Assembly: GCF_014636635.1 (NCBI RefSeq)
Contig: NZ_BMEO01000002.1
Span: 248,001 to 312,000, forward strand
Source: Marinicella pacifica
Lineage (GTDB): Bacteria; Pseudomonadota; Gammaproteobacteria; Xanthomonadales; Marinicellaceae
DNA length: 64,000 bases
Direction of reading: 5' to 3'
Position numbers and translations under genes: made by a program. Numbering within the stretch: position 1 is the stretch's first letter; every line of letters starts with the position of its first letter. Below are positions 17,226 to 26,258 of the stretch, piece by piece. The notes below the pieces were generated by a model, which did no database searches, was not told the DNA's origin, and worked only from the letters and a program-made list of their open reading frames with translations.

Positions 17226-18908
17226 ATGAATCGCATTGCTCTAAAACATCGGATTTTATTACTGACATTTTTAGTTTTTTCAGTATGCGCTGTTAATGCC
17301 CTCACGCTTAATCCCCTGATTGAAGCCCCCCAAGGGCACACAATCATTAACCAAGAACCCCTGCTATTTAATGATCAAATTATTTTTGTTACTGAAAAGG
17401 ACAGTGATTATACACTGTGGGCTTATGATTTAAACAATAACAGTTATCAGGAATTACAGGTTTTTGAAGATTATTTTAAACCAAGGTTTTACATTCTTGG
17501 TGATTATTTCTATTTTAAAGATGGCTTTGACCCCAATATCGTTTGGCGTTCAGACGGCACGGCCGATGGCACCACGACTGCCAGTTCGAATATATTCTAT
17601 ACGACACCACTGGTGAAACGGGGCGATTTGATTTTTGCCCGAGGTGGTTCGCTGGGCGGTAATTTGATTGTTATAGGTGAACAGGGGGTTGCTGAGTATG
17701 TCAATCATTTGAATCAATCAACTTCCGGTAACTCAACAGTCGGATTGGCCTGCGGCTTTAGTATTCATGATGTTATTTATTCAAGTCGAACGACCTTCGG
17801 TGAACACACCCTAACTCGAATCAGACCGGGTAATAATGTTGACTACACCCCCGAATTACCACAAGGTTTTGAATTATGGCCAGAACGCGTTTGGTTTTAT
17901 GAAGATACCTGCTTTTTCCACATTGATACCTATATTCAATCGGGTGATATTTTGGTGATACCGAAACAAGGTGATCACTATTTTTTGGGTGAACAGCTCG
18001 GTTTTAGTGAAATTAACTATCTGACTCGCTTTAAAGACCATTTTTATTTAATGGCAGAAGATGAAGATCGTCAAAACCACATTGTTAAGTTGTCTTTGGA
18101 TTTAAGCACCGTGGTGAAGCAGGTTGAATTTGATTCCTTCGCAATTGTTAGTCTTACTGTCAGTGATGATTATCTGATTGCCTATACCCATTCAGGGCCC
18201 GCAGCTTCACCACCGGCTTGGACAACCGGCTACTTTGATGAAGATCTTAATCAGATATCAGGTTTAGGTGGTCCCTTCACTGATGTGCCGCAAATATATC
18301 TGCGTGATGGCGGCGAAACGGTGGTGATTAATCATCATACCAATGGTCTTAACTTAAAAACCCTGACCACAGATATCACCCGTGAATTGCCCGGATTAGA
18401 TTTAAACCAGAAGGAACTGATTAGTGTCATAACGGATAAGGACGAGACCGAAACCTATGCAATAATTAAAGATTTACGCAGTGGCCAGTCATCCATCAAA
18501 TCACTTGATACCATACCTGATGTAGGCTCATTAAGCGTCGGTAACTGGTTTGATCCTGATTATCAAAGCCAGGGCATGAGTGTTGTTGAAGGTTTGCGTG
18601 ATGATGGCAGCCGTTATTTATTTGTGACACTGTATTTGTTTCGCGATGGCGAGCCTTTGTGGCTGGCCGGCACCAGTAACATTAACTATCCACAACCGAC
18701 CTTAGACATTGAATTAGGGGCATACAGTGGCCCCGGTTTGTGGCAGCCCGATACCACGGCACAGGTTGAGAAGTTTGCTGATATGACCTTAAGTATGAGC
18801 GGCTGTCATCAATTGATGGTGAACTTTATCACTGTTGACGGGCAAACCTTTAGCCTCGAATTACAACGTATGGTGAACAATGACATTAAACTTTACTGCA
18901 AAGATTGA
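17226..18908 (+). CDS. Secreted hypothetical protein with propeller-like repeats
   Basis: 560 residues with a signal peptide (1-31, ending VNA). The body is beta-rich with one clear WRSDGTADGTT motif (about residue 105), the ELW.SDGT..GT signature seen in extracellular propeller-like repeat proteins of marine bacteria. The last 125 residues begin VGNWFDPDYQSQGMSV, a C-terminal module of the GNWFDP..QGQG type that recurs on secreted proteins in related organisms. CCACAAGGAT gives a ribosome binding site before ATG 17226. It ends exactly one base before the convergent glyoxalase gene begins. No enzymatic motif was recognised; function unknown. Confidence 0.65.
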   Translation: MNRIALKHRILLLTFLVFSVCAVNALTLNPLIEAPQGHTIINQEPLLFNDQIIFVTEKDSDYTLWAYDLNNNSYQELQVFEDYFKPRFYILGDYFYFKDGFDPNIVWRSDGTADGTTTASSNIFYTTPLVKRGDLIFARGGSLGGNLIVIGEQGVAEYVNHLNQSTSGNSTVGLACGFSIHDVIYSSRTTFGEHTLTRIRPGNNVDYTPELPQGFELWPERVWFYEDTCFFHIDTYIQSGDILVIPKQGDHYFLGEQLGFSEINYLTRFKDHFYLMAEDEDRQNHIVKLSLDLSTVVKQVEFDSFAIVSLTVSDDYLIAYTHSGPAASPPAWTTGYFDEDLNQISGLGGPFTDVPQIYLRDGGETVVINHHTNGLNLKTLTTDITRELPGLDLNQKELISVITDKDETETYAIIKDLRSGQSSIKSLDTIPDVGSLSVGNWFDPDYQSQGMSVVEGLRDDGSRYLFVTLYLFRDGEPLWLAGTSNINYPQPTLDIELGAYSGPGLWQPDTTAQVEKFADMTLSMSGCHQLMVNFITVDGQTFSLELQRMVNNDIKLYCKD

Positions 18909-19328
18909 TCACCAGTGACCGACTTTGGGCATGGAGGCCCAGGGTTCTTTTTTCGGTAAAGGCGCGCCTTTTTGTAACAGTTCGATGGAAATATTATCGG
19001 GGCTTCTGACAAAAGCCATGTGGCCATCCAGTGGCGGCCGGTTAATGGTGATGCCGGCATCCATCAGGCGCTGGCATATTTCATAAATATCATCCACTTC
19101 ATAGGCCAGGTGTCCAAAATTCCGGCCTTCGTCATAATCACCGCCATCCCAGTTATAAGTCAGTTCAATTTGGGCGTCTTCATCACCGGGCGCGTGTAAA
19201 AAAACCAGGGTAAAGCGACCGGCTTCCACCTCTTTGCGGTGAGATTCGACCAGGCCGAGGTGTTTTACATAGAAGTCCAGGGATTCTTCTAAATCTGAAA
19301 CCCGAACCATGGTATGTAGGTATTTCAT
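18909..19328 (-). CDS. gloA: Lactoylglutathione lyase (glyoxalase I) family
   Basis: 139 residues forming two betaalphabetabetabeta units of the vicinal-oxygen-chelate fold. Metal ligands can be placed at His5 (YLHTMVRV), Glu in IELTYNWD, His in NFGHLAYEV and Glu in ISIELLQ, the full H-E-H-E set of Ni/Zn glyoxalase I, which isomerises the methylglyoxal-glutathione hemithioacetal to S-lactoylglutathione. The family is usually about 130 residues. Its stop abuts that of the upstream convergent gene. It is divergent from the His-rich secreted protein gene. Confidence 0.87.
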   Translation of the reverse strand: MKYLHTMVRVSDLEESLDFYVKHLGLVESHRKEVEAGRFTLVFLHAPGDEDAQIELTYNWDGGDYDEGRNFGHLAYEVDDIYEICQRLMDAGITINRPPLDGHMAFVRSPDNISIELLQKGAPLPKKEPWASMPKVGHW

Positions 19329-19398
19329 AGCGTGCCAACTTTTTGTCTGTTACTGGATATGTTTGGTTGATGAACGGTGATTTCAAGCTAAACCGATT

Positions 19399-19411
19399 CT
19401 GAACGGTTCAG
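19399..19411. promoter_or_regulatory. Perfect 13-nt palindrome in the gloA/secreted-protein divergent gap
   Basis: CTGAAC-G-GTTCAG lies in the 137-bp gap between two divergent genes. A short symmetric operator is possible; no known regulator consensus was recognised. Confidence 0.25.
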
Positions 19412-19465
19412 ATAGAATTCATCTCAATCCGATAAATTAGTTTGTAATCGTTTCAGGAGTACACC

Positions 19466-20077
19466 ATGAAAAAGTTAACTATGATCAGCGTTTTAACACT
19501 GATTGGCTTGAGTTTAAGCGTTTCTGCCGGTCGTTATGATAACCGACAATCGGTCAATCGTGATGCGCGCAATGCGGTTAAAGGTATCCACGACCAGAAC
19601 AGACACGCACAACGACCTAACTCAAACAAGCTTTATAAGAAACATGGTCACAACAAACACCGTTCTTATGGTCAATCCGGTTATAACCATGATTATCGCG
19701 GTAACCGCCATTTTGATGATTCTTATGTGGTGACCAAACCGAATTATTCACATTCTTATGACCGCAAACATCATCGCAGCTACAGTTATGGTGATTGGCG
19801 GCATGACAGTCATCGCTACCGCCAGCAATGGCGTCATTATGGCCACACGTTTTACCATTACAAACCCTATCGTTATGATCGCTATCGCTATCGTCCGGTA
19901 CGTGGCTTAGGGCATTATTATGAACGTGTCGGTTATGGTTACGGCCACTGGCATGAGGGTTACTGGTGTGATGTTTACCATGAGCCGAGTTTTTATGTCA
20001 GCTATTACAGTCACTACCCTTATCATAATGGTTGGCGCGTGGGTGACGGTGATTTCGGTATCTGGTTCAGGTTTTAA
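19466..20077 (+). CDS. Secreted His/Tyr/Arg-rich protein
   Basis: 203 residues with a signal peptide (1-21, ending VSA) and AGGAG 9 bp before the ATG. The mature part is extraordinarily rich in His, Tyr, Arg and Gly (for example HYGHTFYHYKPYRYDRYRYR). It ends with a more ordinary aromatic segment, GDGDFGIWFRF, whose terminal Phe could suit the envelope. Composition suggests metal binding or an adhesive/structural role, as in some RcnB-like periplasmic proteins, but no family was recognised. It is followed by a strong terminator, so it is transcribed alone. Confidence 0.65.
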   Translation: MKKLTMISVLTLIGLSLSVSAGRYDNRQSVNRDARNAVKGIHDQNRHAQRPNSNKLYKKHGHNKHRSYGQSGYNHDYRGNRHFDDSYVVTKPNYSHSYDRKHHRSYSYGDWRHDSHRYRQQWRHYGHTFYHYKPYRYDRYRYRPVRGLGHYYERVGYGYGHWHEGYWCDVYHEPSFYVSYYSHYPYHNGWRVGDGDFGIWFRF

Positions 20078-20100
20078 GCGCATGGATGAATCATGTCATT

Positions 20101-20125
20101 AAGGCGTCTTTAGACGCCTTTTTTA
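20101..20125 (+). terminator. Rho-independent terminator
   Basis: AAGGCGTC-ttta-GACGCCTT followed by TTTTT. It has an 8-bp stem and tetraloop 23 bp after the His-rich protein gene, the clearest intrinsic terminator in the window. Confidence 0.9.
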
Positions 20126-20188
20126 ATTCAGTCCCTTGAGTTATAGGTGCTTTCGTGAGATTCTTAGATTATTTTATAAGTGAATTTT

Positions 20189-20629
20189 ATGAAAACAGAA
20201 TCTGAATTTAATCAGGCGTTTCCAGTGCAGGTCACCTTACCGGTACAATGGGGTGATATGGACGCCTTTGATCATGTCAATAATACCATGTATTTCCGTT
20301 ACTTCGAAACCGCACGCTTGGCCTATTTTGAGCATTTGGATTTATTGAAAACCATGCAACAAGATCAAATCGGGCCGATTCTGGCGGAAACGGCTTGTCG
20401 TTTTAGGCGACCGTTAACTTATCCCGATACCATTCGCGTGGGTGCCTCGGTGATTGAAAACCACCCCTTTGGTTTTCTGATGCAGTACGGCATTTACAGT
20501 GAAACCCAACAGGCCGTGTGCAGTGACGGCAGTGGTCGGATTGTGCTGTTGGATTATCAATCCGGGCAAAAAGTGAAGCCGGATAAAAACATGCTTAAAC
20601 GAATACACAGGCTGCAAAAATCAAGTTAA
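20189..20629 (+). CDS. Acyl-CoA thioesterase, 4HBT/YbgC-like hotdog
   Basis: 146 residues from ATG 20189 (a GTG at 20180 is an alternative start). The hotdog-fold signature V.WGDMDAFDHVNNTMYFRYFE, with catalytic Asp in MDAFDHVNN, matches 4-hydroxybenzoyl-CoA/YbgC-type thioesterases that hydrolyse acyl-CoA thioesters in the cytosol. Length is normal. It is followed after 9 bp by the channel-like gene, likely co-transcribed. The acyl substrate is not predictable. Confidence 0.85.
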   Translation: MKTESEFNQAFPVQVTLPVQWGDMDAFDHVNNTMYFRYFETARLAYFEHLDLLKTMQQDQIGPILAETACRFRRPLTYPDTIRVGASVIENHPFGFLMQYGIYSETQQAVCSDGSGRIVLLDYQSGQKVKPDKNMLKRIHRLQKSS

Positions 20630-20638
20630 AATAAATGC

Positions 20639-21085
20639 ATGGAAGAGATTAACCCTTCGATGTTTATTGCCGCCACCTTCATCAATATCTTTTTGGTGGC
20701 TTTGGCGGTGATGATTCATTATGAGTTTTTGTCTCGTTTAAGTCATTTTCCCGATAATAAACCGATAAAGCCGCGCTTACGGGTTTTAAAAGGTGTGGTG
20801 GGTGCCTTGATTGCCCATTCTGTTGAGGTTTGGGTATTTGCGGCGGGCTATTATTTTCAGTTAAAAAACCCTGCCTTTGGTACCATGACCGGTGAATTTG
20901 ACGGTTCATTCTGGGACTGTGTGTATTTTTCTTACACCACATTTTCTACATTGGGATTCGGAGATATTGAACCCCATGGTCTGGTGCGTTTTTTAACCGG
21001 TATCGAGTCACTCACCGGCTTGGTGCTGATTACCTGGTCGGCCTCATTTTTGTTTATCAAAATGCAAAAATATTGGCACGACTAA
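20639..21085 (+). CDS. Two-transmembrane K+-channel-like protein (Ion_trans_2)
   Basis: 148 residues. Hydrophobic helices lie at about 8-28, 50-75 and 120-140, with a pore loop SYTTFSTLGFGDIEP whose TLGFGD matches the potassium-channel selectivity filter TVGYGD/TLGFGD. This is the short ion-channel family without a regulatory RCK domain. It would sit in the inner membrane as a tetramer. It follows the thioesterase gene closely and converges with the Arg-rich microprotein 4 bp away. Confidence 0.8.
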   Translation: MEEINPSMFIAATFINIFLVALAVMIHYEFLSRLSHFPDNKPIKPRLRVLKGVVGALIAHSVEVWVFAAGYYFQLKNPAFGTMTGEFDGSFWDCVYFSYTTFSTLGFGDIEPHGLVRFLTGIESLTGLVLITWSASFLFIKMQKYWHD

Positions 21086-21089
21086 CCTT

Positions 21090-21284
21090 TTACTGTTCGT
21101 GATAATCCCAGATACCGTGCCCGCGTCGTCGCTCTTTGCCGCTGCGCCGATCTTGAAAATCACTGTCAAAACGGATGCTCTGACGGCGGTCTTTAATTTG
21201 GCGACGTTCGCTATGTCTGCGATCGAAGTTGGCGTGTTTATGGGTGGCTTTACCCCCAAAAAGTGTTCTCAATAACGATGTCAT
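21090..21284 (-). CDS. Arg-rich microprotein (DRR repeats)
   Basis: 64 residues. About a third are Arg, Asp, Glu, Lys or His, arranged as repeats of the form DRR-x3-RR (FDRRHSERRQIKDRR, FQDRRSGKERRR). GAAAGGGG lies 4 nt upstream of ATG on the minus strand, a convincing ribosome binding site. A longer alternative frame in the same place (21044-21259) has no such site. Short DRR-rich proteins are frequent in gammaproteobacteria but uncharacterised; nucleic-acid or anionic-lipid binding is only a guess. Confidence 0.55.
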   Translation of the reverse strand: MTSLLRTLFGGKATHKHANFDRRHSERRQIKDRRQSIRFDSDFQDRRSGKERRRGHGIWDYHEQ

Positions 21285-21465
21285 ATACCCCTTTCCCGTA
21301 CCTGATTATTGTTAAATTAACCCTTCAGGTATCAATTTCTGTTTTTATTCTTGTAGCACAAAACACCTTTAAAATCCAGTAAAACCGTGTCTGATTGGTG
21401 GCATTATGTCTGACAACGGCCCTTAAGCGACTTACCACCACAAGGCAGTATTTAGGTGGCTTCTT

Positions 21466-21474
21466 TGCTAAAAT
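21466..21474 (+). promoter_or_regulatory. Extended -10 promoter for the rdgC run
   Basis: TGC-TAAAAT, an extended -10, lies 25 bp upstream of the rdgC ATG. No strong -35 is visible. It would start the five-gene run rdgC to the M14 peptidase. Confidence 0.4.
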
Positions 21475-21498
21475 GCTGATTTTTAACAAGGATATGCC

Positions 21499-22395
21499 AT
21501 GTGGTTTAAAAATGCCCGTTTATTTCAATTAAACGAAGATTTTAGTCTCAGCGCTGAACAATTATCTGAGGCGCTGAAATCAGATGAACTACGACCCTGC
21601 GGTCCGATGGAGCTGGTATCCAAAGGCTGGTTATCACCCTTTGGTGAGGACAGTGATTTGTTTGTGTTGCAAAGTGGTGACGCGCTGATGTTTACCATGG
21701 GGGTCGAAGAAAAAGTGATGCCGGCGGCGGTGGTGAATCACCAGTTACACTTACAAGTGGCCCAGATCAAACAAAGCACCGGCGAAAAACCCGGCCGCAA
21801 ACAACAGATGGATATGAAACAGCAACTGATGAACGAAATGCTGCCGCAGGCTTTTGTGAAACCCAAAACACTGCATGCGTACATTGATTTAAACCTCAAC
21901 CATCTGGTGGTCAATACGGCTTCACAAAATGCCGCCGAGGACCTGGTCAGCCAGTTGCGCCAGACCCTGGGCTCTTTCAAAGCCGCCGCTTACGGGCCTT
22001 CTTCTTCGATGGCCGAAAGCTTGACCCAATGGGTCCTCAAAGACCAGCCACCCGGTGGTTTTATGCTGGACAATGAAATCGTCTTAGAAACCCTGGATGA
22101 CAATAAAGGTGTGGTGCGTGGGCGCAACATTGAGCACCTGGATGATCAGATGAAACGCCACATAGATAATGGTTATATGGTCACACAACTGGGCTTAAGT
22201 TATCAGGATCGGGTCGAATTTGTGCTGGGTCATGACATGGGTATCAAAAAAATTAAATTCACCGATGTGGTATTGGACCAATTAGAAGAAAGCAGCATCG
22301 AATCTGAATGGCAGCTGTTAGACAGTCAATTTACCTTGTTTAGTTTGGAGGTTCGGGCTTTACTGGCAGAATTCTTTAAGATTTTCAAACATTGA
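21499..22395 (+). CDS. rdgC: Recombination-associated protein RdgC
   Basis: 298 residues, the usual RdgC length, with the diagnostic N-terminus MWFKNARLFQL and conserved blocks SKGWLSPFG and AYIDLNLNHLVVNTAS. RdgC is a ring-shaped, sequence-independent DNA-binding protein that modulates RecA and replication restart on the nucleoid. ACAAGGATATGCC gives the ribosome binding site. It is the first gene of a run of five plus-strand genes with gaps of 3, 1, -10 and 11 bp. Confidence 0.93.
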   Translation: MWFKNARLFQLNEDFSLSAEQLSEALKSDELRPCGPMELVSKGWLSPFGEDSDLFVLQSGDALMFTMGVEEKVMPAAVVNHQLHLQVAQIKQSTGEKPGRKQQMDMKQQLMNEMLPQAFVKPKTLHAYIDLNLNHLVVNTASQNAAEDLVSQLRQTLGSFKAAAYGPSSSMAESLTQWVLKDQPPGGFMLDNEIVLETLDDNKGVVRGRNIEHLDDQMKRHIDNGYMVTQLGLSYQDRVEFVLGHDMGIKKIKFTDVVLDQLEESSIESEWQLLDSQFTLFSLEVRALLAEFFKIFKH

Positions 22396-22398
22396 TTC

Positions 22399-23037
22399 AT
22401 GCAATCACAACTCTTGTCTCAATGGGAGAATCGATTTGAACAATGGCTGATGGCACAAGACCATGCCGATGCCGCCCATGATATAACACACATTAAGCGG
22501 GTGGTAAAAACCGCGCGGCAACTGGCAAAAGCAGAAGGGGCTGAACTGGCCGTGGTGATTCCGGCCGCCTGGTTGCACGATTGTGTGGCGGTCGCCAAAG
22601 ATGATCCGCGTCGCCCGATGGCATCGGCTTTGGCCGCTGAAAAAGCCGGTGAATTATTGACAAGCTGGGATTATACCAGTCAGTATGTTCCGGCTATTCA
22701 ACATGCCATTGAAGCCCACAGTTTTTCTGCCGACATTGACTGTGAAACGCTGGAGGCTCAAATTGTTCAGGACGCGGATCGCATGGATGCCATCGGCGCC
22801 ATCGGAGTTGCACGTACCCTTACGGTCGGCACCGAACTGGGGCATCCGTTAACACATATCAAAGACCCGTTTTGTTACCATAGAACACCTGATGACCGTT
22901 TGGCCATGGTGGATCATTTTTACACCAAATTACTCCACCTAAAAGACCGTTTTCACACCGATGCGGCAAAACATGAGGCCCAAAGGCGTCATCAGTTTAT
23001 GCTGGATTTTTTAAAACAGTTGGAAAGTGAGGTTTAA
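22399..23037 (+). CDS. HD-domain phosphohydrolase, YedJ-like
   Basis: 212 residues. HD-superfamily metal ligands are visible as His-Asp in AHDITHI (about 23-24), LHDC (about 57-58) and Asp in QDADRMDAIGAIG (about 125-130), a pattern characteristic of the YedJ family. It probably hydrolyses a phosphate ester or nucleotide in the cytosol; the true substrate is unknown. It starts 3 bp after rdgC. Confidence 0.85.
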   Translation: MQSQLLSQWENRFEQWLMAQDHADAAHDITHIKRVVKTARQLAKAEGAELAVVIPAAWLHDCVAVAKDDPRRPMASALAAEKAGELLTSWDYTSQYVPAIQHAIEAHSFSADIDCETLEAQIVQDADRMDAIGAIGVARTLTVGTELGHPLTHIKDPFCYHRTPDDRLAMVDHFYTKLLHLKDRFHTDAAKHEAQRRHQFMLDFLKQLESEV

Positions 23038-23038
23038 T

Positions 23039-25021
23039 ATGGCGTTTCAAAGCAGGCTGTCAATGCGCTTAATGGCTGTTCTGATGACACTTGTGTTTTT
23101 AGTATCCCATGCGTCAGCTGCAGATAACAGCCGGCAAAGAAGTCTGTTCAAACAATTGTACGCGCTGGCACTCAATGGTCAGCAGGCTGCGGTCACAAAA
23201 AAACGCCGGCCTCTGGCTGATTATCCGCTGAATCATTATCTGGATTATGCTTTGCTGGTCAGCGATATGGATAAATTGCCCATTGGCCGCATCAATGCCT
23301 TTAAAACAGCCCATCCCGACAGTCCCTTGAACCGGCGTTTGGACAGTCAGTTGCAAAGCGCATTAGCCAAGCAGGAAAAATGGTCCCTGTTGCTGAAACA
23401 CGGCAGCACTTTCAGCGGCGATGTTCGACAATGCTGGTATTTAACCGCCTTGTTAAAAACCGGCAAAACAAGCCATTTACCGAACTTGGTCAAAGACGCC
23501 TGGTTACAGGGTCATTCTGCGCCGGATGCTTGTAATGAATTGTTTGCCTGGTGGCGCAATCAGGGCCATCAAAGCGATAACTTGCTGCTCAAACGCATTA
23601 CATTGAGCTTTAAAGAACGTCAATTGACGTTACTTCGTTATTTAAAAAAACAGCTCAAAACTGTGCCACAGTGGGTGACCTTGGCAGAGGATTTGCTGGT
23701 GGATGGCATCGCCACTTTTAAACAATCCAAAAACCTGAAAATCGCCCCACAAACCACCCAACTTCTCTATGAAGCCGCCATTTATGCGGCTAAAAATAAA
23801 CCCGCCGAACTATATGCTTTGTGGCCCGAACTCAAAAAACAGCACAGTTTTACGCCCCGACAGGTGCAAAATGTTGAGCGGCTCACAGCCTTGTTTGCGG
23901 CCACCGATTATGAAGATTTTTCAATCGACGCCCTGCACGCCTTGCCAAAATCCGCCAAAGACAATCAAATCAGGGCCTGGATAACCCGCTTTTATCTGTT
24001 CAACGACGATTGGGCGGCGGTGGCAGACAGTATCGAACAAATGCCTGTAACCCAACGCCTGCATGAGCGCTGGCAGTACTGGCTGGCGCGGGCCTATGCC
24101 AAAACCGGTCAAACCCAAAAAGCCCGTGAGCTGTTTAGAACCTTAAGCAAACAAACACATTATTACGGCTTTCTGGCCGCTGATCACCTGCGCTTACCCT
24201 ATTACCTGTGTCAAAAACCGGCTGAACCGGGTTCGGCTGATTTTGTTATGCCGGCCGCCATTGTGCGGGCGGTGGAATTGTACCACGCGGGCCTCCTAAG
24301 CATGGCACGCAGTGAATGGAACTTGGCCTACAGCAGTTTAACTGTTGATGAAAAGCTGGCTTTGGCGCAGCACATGAAAGCTGAAAACTGGTATGCCAAA
24401 GTGATAACCATTATGGCGGATTTAGGTCGCTGGCAGGATTATCATTCACGCTATCCGGTGGCTTATGCCGATACCATTGATCAATTTGCGACCGAATCCA
24501 AAGTGACCTCGCCCTGGGTGATGGCAGTGATTAAACAGGAAAGTGCCTGGGCTAAAGACGCCTTGTCTCCGGCACGGGCGCATGGTTTAATGCAATTAAT
24601 TCCGGAAACCGCACAGCGCATGGGCAAAGAACTGGGTTTGAACTGTTGCAACCGCAACGATTTACACACGGTGCCCCTTAATTTGCAATTGGGTATACAT
24701 TATCAAAAGAATTTATTTAAACAATTTGATCACCCTTTATTGGTGGCCGCCGCTTATAACGCCGGTGAAGGTAAGAGTGTTGATTGGAGTAAGAATTTTC
24801 CCACCGCGCCGGATGTCTGGTTAGAAACCATACCTTACCGTGAAACCCGCGGTTATATTCCACGCATTTTATCGAATGTGGTGATTTATGACTGGCTCAA
24901 TAGTGGCCACCCCTATCGAATCAGTCACTGGATGCCGACCCTGCCGATTAATGGCCAAAAAAGTCAGCCCTGGCCCAACCGGGAGGTCCCAATGCAACGG
25001 GTGGAAACCTTATGCCATTAA
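23039..25021 (+). CDS. slt: Soluble lytic murein transglycosylase
   Basis: Periplasmic enzyme cleaving the MurNAc-GlcNAc bond with 1,6-anhydro product formation. 660 residues from ATG 23039. GTG 23027 was rejected because GAGG lies 6 nt before 23039 and the signal peptide (ending SHASA) starts there. An alpha-superhelical U-domain fills about 30-450. The SLT domain has catalytic Glu501 in VIKQESAWAKDA, followed by AHGLMQLIPETA and AAYNAGEG, all family hallmarks. It begins 1 bp after the HD gene and overlaps cca by 10 bp. Confidence 0.94.
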   Translation: MAFQSRLSMRLMAVLMTLVFLVSHASAADNSRQRSLFKQLYALALNGQQAAVTKKRRPLADYPLNHYLDYALLVSDMDKLPIGRINAFKTAHPDSPLNRRLDSQLQSALAKQEKWSLLLKHGSTFSGDVRQCWYLTALLKTGKTSHLPNLVKDAWLQGHSAPDACNELFAWWRNQGHQSDNLLLKRITLSFKERQLTLLRYLKKQLKTVPQWVTLAEDLLVDGIATFKQSKNLKIAPQTTQLLYEAAIYAAKNKPAELYALWPELKKQHSFTPRQVQNVERLTALFAATDYEDFSIDALHALPKSAKDNQIRAWITRFYLFNDDWAAVADSIEQMPVTQRLHERWQYWLARAYAKTGQTQKARELFRTLSKQTHYYGFLAADHLRLPYYLCQKPAEPGSADFVMPAAIVRAVELYHAGLLSMARSEWNLAYSSLTVDEKLALAQHMKAENWYAKVITIMADLGRWQDYHSRYPVAYADTIDQFATESKVTSPWVMAVIKQESAWAKDALSPARAHGLMQLIPETAQRMGKELGLNCCNRNDLHTVPLNLQLGIHYQKNLFKQFDHPLLVAAAYNAGEGKSVDWSKNFPTAPDVWLETIPYRETRGYIPRILSNVVIYDWLNSGHPYRISHWMPTLPINGQKSQPWPNREVPMQRVETLCH

Positions 25022-26247
25022 GCGGATTAAACCATTATTTAGTTGGTGGTGCAGTGCGTGATCAACTGTTGGCTATACCGGTTAAAGACCGCGATTATGT
25101 GGTCGTGGGCAGCACACCCAAAGACATGGAACAACGTGGATTTATATCAGTAGGTGATGACTTTCCGGTGTACTTGCATCCTGAAACAAAACAAGAATAC
25201 GCCCTGGCACGCACTGAGCGAAAATCCGGACGCGGTTATCACGGTTTTACCGTGGATGCCTCACCCGGGGTAACTCTGGAAGAAGATTTGCAGCGCAGGG
25301 ATTTAACCATCAACGCCATGGCCATAGATGAAACCAACGGTGAGGTCATAGACCCATGGGGCGGACAAAGGGATTTAGATCATAGAATACTGCGACATGT
25401 GTCACCGGCTTTTGCCGAAGACCCTTTGCGGGTGTTGCGCGTTGCCCGCTTTATGGCACGTTTTGCCCATTTGGGTTTTACCGTGCATCCTGAGACCATT
25501 GTCTTGATGCAGGCTTTGGTTGATGACAATGAGCTGTCTGAATTACCGGCAGAACGGATTTGGCAGGAAATCAAAAAAAGTTTGAACGAAGAAACCCCGT
25601 CAGCTTTTTTCTGGACCTTACGTGAGTGTGGTGCATTGAAACAATTATTGCCTGAGATTGATGCCTATTTCGGGGTGCCGCAAACCCGCCAATGGCATCC
25701 GGAAGTTGATACCGGCGTGCATGCCATGTTGGCGATTGATAATGCTAAAAACCTGCGCAACGATGTGGCCTATGCAGTGATGGTGCATGATCTGGGAAAA
25801 GGCATAACACCTGCGCATGTATTGCCCAGTCACCGGGGGCATGAATCGGCCGGTGTACCATTGGTGCGTGCGGTTAGTCAGCGTTTAAAAGTTCCCAAAA
25901 GCTATCAGCAACTGGCAGAACTGGTGTGTTGGTTGCATTTAAAGTGTCACACCATTGAAGAACTTCGGGCGAAAACGGTGCATAAACTGTTTCAGGATTT
26001 AGATGGCTATCGACGACCCGAACGGGTCGAGCAATTTATACAAGCCTGCCAAGCCGATGCCACCGGTCGCTGGGGTGATAAATTTCAGGACTACCCACAG
26101 GCAGACACGGTTCGACGCTACTTTCGAGCTGCCAGGGCTGTTGATATTAAACCGCTGATTGAAGCCGGCTATGAAGGTAAGAATTTAGGCCGTCACATTA
26201 GACAAAAGCGTATCCGTGCCATAGAATTGAGTCAAACAAAACATTAA
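25012..26247 (+). CDS. cca: CCA-adding tRNA nucleotidyltransferase, multifunctional (HD) type
   Basis: Adds or repairs the 3' CCA of tRNAs. 411 residues. The nucleotidyltransferase head has GGAVRDQLL and the metal-binding DRDYVVVG (Asp21/Asp23 region), then EDLQRRDLTINAMA and the EDPLRVLRVARFMARF block. The C-terminal HD domain (MVHDLGKG, about 256-263) is the extra phosphatase/2',3'-cyclic phosphodiesterase module of gammaproteobacterial enzymes. Its first 10 bases overlap slt. Confidence 0.95.
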   Translation: MPLSGLNHYLVGGAVRDQLLAIPVKDRDYVVVGSTPKDMEQRGFISVGDDFPVYLHPETKQEYALARTERKSGRGYHGFTVDASPGVTLEEDLQRRDLTINAMAIDETNGEVIDPWGGQRDLDHRILRHVSPAFAEDPLRVLRVARFMARFAHLGFTVHPETIVLMQALVDDNELSELPAERIWQEIKKSLNEETPSAFFWTLRECGALKQLLPEIDAYFGVPQTRQWHPEVDTGVHAMLAIDNAKNLRNDVAYAVMVHDLGKGITPAHVLPSHRGHESAGVPLVRAVSQRLKVPKSYQQLAELVCWLHLKCHTIEELRAKTVHKLFQDLDGYRRPERVEQFIQACQADATGRWGDKFQDYPQADTVRRYFRAARAVDIKPLIEAGYEGKNLGRHIRQKRIRAIELSQTKH

Positions 26248-26258
26248 GAACCCAAACC

